Part shown: in pieces, positions 4,973-6,621 of the stretch
How the letters are laid out: every line of letters starts with the position of its first letter
How positions within the stretch are numbered: the stretch's first letter is position 1
Assembly: GCA_002415855.1 (NCBI GenBank)
Contig: DIAS01000098.1
Location: forward strand, 1-6,621
Origin: Bacteroidales bacterium UBA5072
GTDB lineage: Bacteria; Bacteroidota; Bacteroidia; Bacteroidales; UBA10428
DNA length: 6,621 nt
Reading direction: 5' to 3'
Translations under genes and position numbers: made by a program
Notes under the pieces: model-generated
What the model was told of the DNA's origin: nothing
Database searches by the model: none
The model's input: only the letters and a program-made list of their open reading frames with translations

Positions 4973-6376
4973 CTAATGCTTAATTATTTTAAAAACCGCC
5001 CTTTCATTTCCGGAATTTATATTTAAAAAGTATATACCGGGCGGTGTGGGCAACATTGTTTCTATTGCCTGAGTATTATGATAATTTTGCTTCTGAATGA
5101 CTCTGCCGTTGGGATCAGTTATCGTGATACAGATAATAGAATGAACCTTGCCAAGATTGACAGTAAAGGAACCCTTATTAGGATTTGGATCAATAGTAAT
5201 ATTTTGCTTAAACCTGTTAATTTCCAGATCAGTTATTATAACTGAATAACAGGTTGACGTATCGGCACAACCATTTTTTGAAACGATTACAGCATAATTG
5301 CCGTCATGGCTTATGATAAGAGATCCTTGAGTTGCTCCAATGATGGGAGAATTATTATTTTCACAATCTATCCATTGATATTCTGCCGCTGAGGCATCGG
5401 TTAATACAATAGCTTCCCATTCATTACTAAATGAACTTTCCCATGTGAAGTCAGCAGTGGGCGCAATGCTAACATCAAATTTGCCGTCCACTGAAAGGGA
5501 AGTTCCGTCAAAATATATATAGGTAATCGTATATTCATCAGCATCAAGCTGCGACGGATAAACAGTGGCCGTGTTATTATGGTAATCGGTAAGTCCGACT
5601 CCTCCGCTGATGGTAAAGCTTCCAACGCTGTTGGCTATGTTAACACCGGAAACAGTAAAGGGGCGGTCATTGCTGCAGTATTTTGTGCGGTCGTTCTCAA
5701 ACTTAATGGAGGCAGCCGCTTCAAGTACTCTCACAACAGCAGTATCATATCCAAAGCAGGAGGCAGGAGAAGTCCTGTAGGAATAAACGATATCATTGGT
5801 CCCTACAGGTGCCAGTGAAGGTACAAAGTACCAGTCGGTATTGTTGGGGACAACTCCCGGTCCATTGAAGGTGCCTCCCGCAGGCGTTCCTGTCATCAGC
5901 ACCCATTCTGTTGATTGTTTGACATAGGCGGTTGCAAGTCCGGATATACTAACATCAGGGACAGGGGCAAATGAAAGCGTTACGCTTCCCGAAACGGTTG
6001 CAGCATTCCCTGTATTATCTGTAATTTCTTTCAGATCATAAGTGCCGGATACATTGACATTGATAATATAGGAGGATGCGTCAATTAAACTGATGGTGGT
6101 GTCTTTGTTTAATGTGCTCTGCGAACGTGTGAGAACCGCTGCATAAGGTGCTACACCGCCTGTAATACTTAAGGTAATGGACATGGCTGCACCTTCACAA
6201 TAAATTGCTGTACCTGTGATACTGGCAGTGAAGGCATCCCTGAATCCAAGACTATTGCCCGATGTCGATCCGCCAGCGGCACTCATTACCTGATGCCCGT
6301 TAATCCTTCCATACGCTATGAGGAAAAAGCAACTGCAAATGCAGAAGACTACCCAATAAGATTTTTGGTGGTACAT
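4973..6376 (-). CDS. Secreted Ig-like repeat protein with T9SS type A C-terminal sorting domain
   Basis: A 467-residue surface or extracellular protein. Residues 1-22 (MYHQKSYWVVFCICSCFFLI) are a signal peptide for Sec export. The middle consists of beta-sandwich, Ig-like segments typical of gliding and adhesin-type proteins of Bacteroidota: about 52-137 (YCEGAAMSITLSITGGVAPY), 140-220 (YVKQSTEWVLMTGTPAGGTF, a cell-wall Ig type), 222-305 (KYCSNDRPFTVSGVNI), and 308-382, where YQWIDCENN...NGCADTSTCYSV is a common T9SS-associated module. The last ~75 residues form the sorting domain: ITIDPNPNKGSFTVNLG (393-409), ITITDPNGRVIQKQ (417-430) and LPTPPGIYFLNINSGNERAV (442-461) ending FKIIKH. This domain directs translocation by the type IX system and is normally removed on surface attachment. 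No enzymatic domain is visible, so a structural or adhesive role is likely. It has its own promoter and converges with the isomerase gene. Confidence 0.92.
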   Translation of the reverse strand: MYHQKSYWVVFCICSCFFLIAYGRINGHQVMSAAGGSTSGNSLGFRDAFTASITGTAIYCEGAAMSITLSITGGVAPYAAVLTRSQSTLNKDTTISLIDASSYIINVNVSGTYDLKEITDNTGNAATVSGSVTLSFAPVPDVSISGLATAYVKQSTEWVLMTGTPAGGTFNGPGVVPNNTDWYFVPSLAPVGTNDIVYSYRTSPASCFGYDTAVVRVLEAAASIKFENDRTKYCSNDRPFTVSGVNIANSVGSFTISGGVGLTDYHNNTATVYPSQLDADEYTITYIYFDGTSLSVDGKFDVSIAPTADFTWESSFSNEWEAIVLTDASAAEYQWIDCENNNSPIIGATQGSLIISHDGNYAVIVSKNGCADTSTCYSVIITDLEINRFKQNITIDPNPNKGSFTVNLGKVHSIICITITDPNGRVIQKQNYHNTQAIETMLPTPPGIYFLNINSGNERAVFKIIKH

Positions 6377-6448
6377 GTTTTCCCGATGTTATGATTAACA
6401 GCCTAATATTCAGCAATAATCTTTCATTTAACTTCTTCTTCAGTATGC

Positions 6449-6479
6449 TAAATTTACCTAATTTATCATAAATTTCCAA
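6449..6479 (-). promoter_or_regulatory. Putative Bacteroidota promoter of the T9SS protein gene
   Basis: The minus strand carries TTG (6477-6479), a 20-bp spacer and TAAATTTA (6449-6456). This matches the TTG-N19-21-TAnnTTTG layout at all but the final -7 base. Transcription would start near 6442, giving a leader of about 65 nt before the ATG at 6376. It lies beyond the tRNA terminator, consistent with independent transcription. Confidence 0.4.
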
Positions 6480-6535
6480 GAATGCCCATAATAATCTGGG
6501 CGAGAATATTTTGCACTACCTTTTGTATTGCCAAT

Positions 6536-6572
6536 AAAAAAGCCTTGTAATCATTAGATATACAAGGCTTTT
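6536..6572 (-). terminator. Intrinsic terminator downstream of tRNA-Pro
   Basis: AAAGCCTTGTA (6539-6549) pairs with TACAAGGCTTT (6561-6571), an 11-bp stem with an 11-nt loop. On the minus strand the stem runs into six consecutive T residues (6541-6536), the classic rho-independent form. It begins 13 bp after the mature tRNA 3' end. The plus strand also continues with a T-rich stretch, so it could act in both directions, but there is no rightward gene that needs it. Confidence 0.85.
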
Positions 6573-6584
6573 ATTTTATAATTG

Positions 6585-6621
6585 TCGGGGCGAGAAGACT
6601 CGAACTTCCGACCCCTTGCAC
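6585..6621 (-). tRNA. tRNA-Pro, 3' half (positions 37-73), truncated by window edge
   Basis: Read on the minus strand, the last 37 bases fit tRNA positions 37-73 exactly: G37, U38, anticodon-stem strand GCAAG, variable loop GGGTC, T-stem GGAAG/CTTCT around loop TTCGAGT, acceptor strand CGCCCCG and discriminator A73. CCA is not encoded (the genome continues CAAT). The implied 5' end CGGGGCG, the resulting C1-G72 pair with A73, and G37 are all features of bacterial tRNA-Pro. The anticodon lies just outside the window; loop position U38 and the stem resemble the GGG isoacceptor, but that is a guess. It is followed by a strong terminator. Confidence 0.85.

Noticed and set aside
6484..6501. GCCCA/TGGGC hairpin upstream of the T9SS gene promoter
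   Set aside because: A 5-bp stem without a T-run or conserved context is expected by chance.

Overview
The window reads as a chromosomal segment of a member of the Bacteroidota. The main evidence is a secreted protein with a C-terminal type IX secretion (T9SS) sorting domain, Bacteroidota-style promoter elements (TAnnTTTG) with no strong Shine-Dalgarno sequences, Tat- and Sec-exported sugar-type enzymes, and a tRNA gene without an encoded CCA. Intergenic stretches are AT-rich. I cannot name the genus.

Left part (1-1429): the start of a kdp high-affinity potassium ATPase operon on the minus strand. kdpA runs off the left edge, cut just before its second selectivity-filter loop. It is preceded by an unannotated kdpF with an unusually long, signal-peptide-like N-terminus. 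Upstream of kdpF lie a possible 52-residue leader ORF, a TACATTTG promoter element, a nested inverted repeat, and two identical 15-bp boxes whose internal TCTT-N7-TCTT layout suits an OmpR/KdpE-type regulator.

Middle part (1430-4691): an NAD(P)-binding atypical SDR gene (+), convergent with a Tat-exported aldo/keto-reductase-fold protein that carries two C-terminal 4Fe-4S motifs (-). The latter is divergent from a Sec-exported sugar isomerase/epimerase-like TIM-barrel protein (+). The last two share a 243-bp promoter region and probably work on the same kind of substrate in the periplasm. Both are odd: the reductase has lost three of its four catalytic residues, and the isomerase has a Met/Gln/Pro-rich insert before its last helix.

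Right part (4692-6621): a 142-bp MITE-like inverted-repeat element sits between two convergent genes. It is followed by a T9SS-secreted Ig-like surface protein (-) with a recognisable promoter, and then the 3' half of a tRNA-Pro gene (-) with a strong intrinsic terminator.

No CRISPR array, phage module or transposase gene is visible. The most promising unexplained material is the kdp upstream control region and the active-site-less Fe-S reductase paired with the insert-bearing isomerase.
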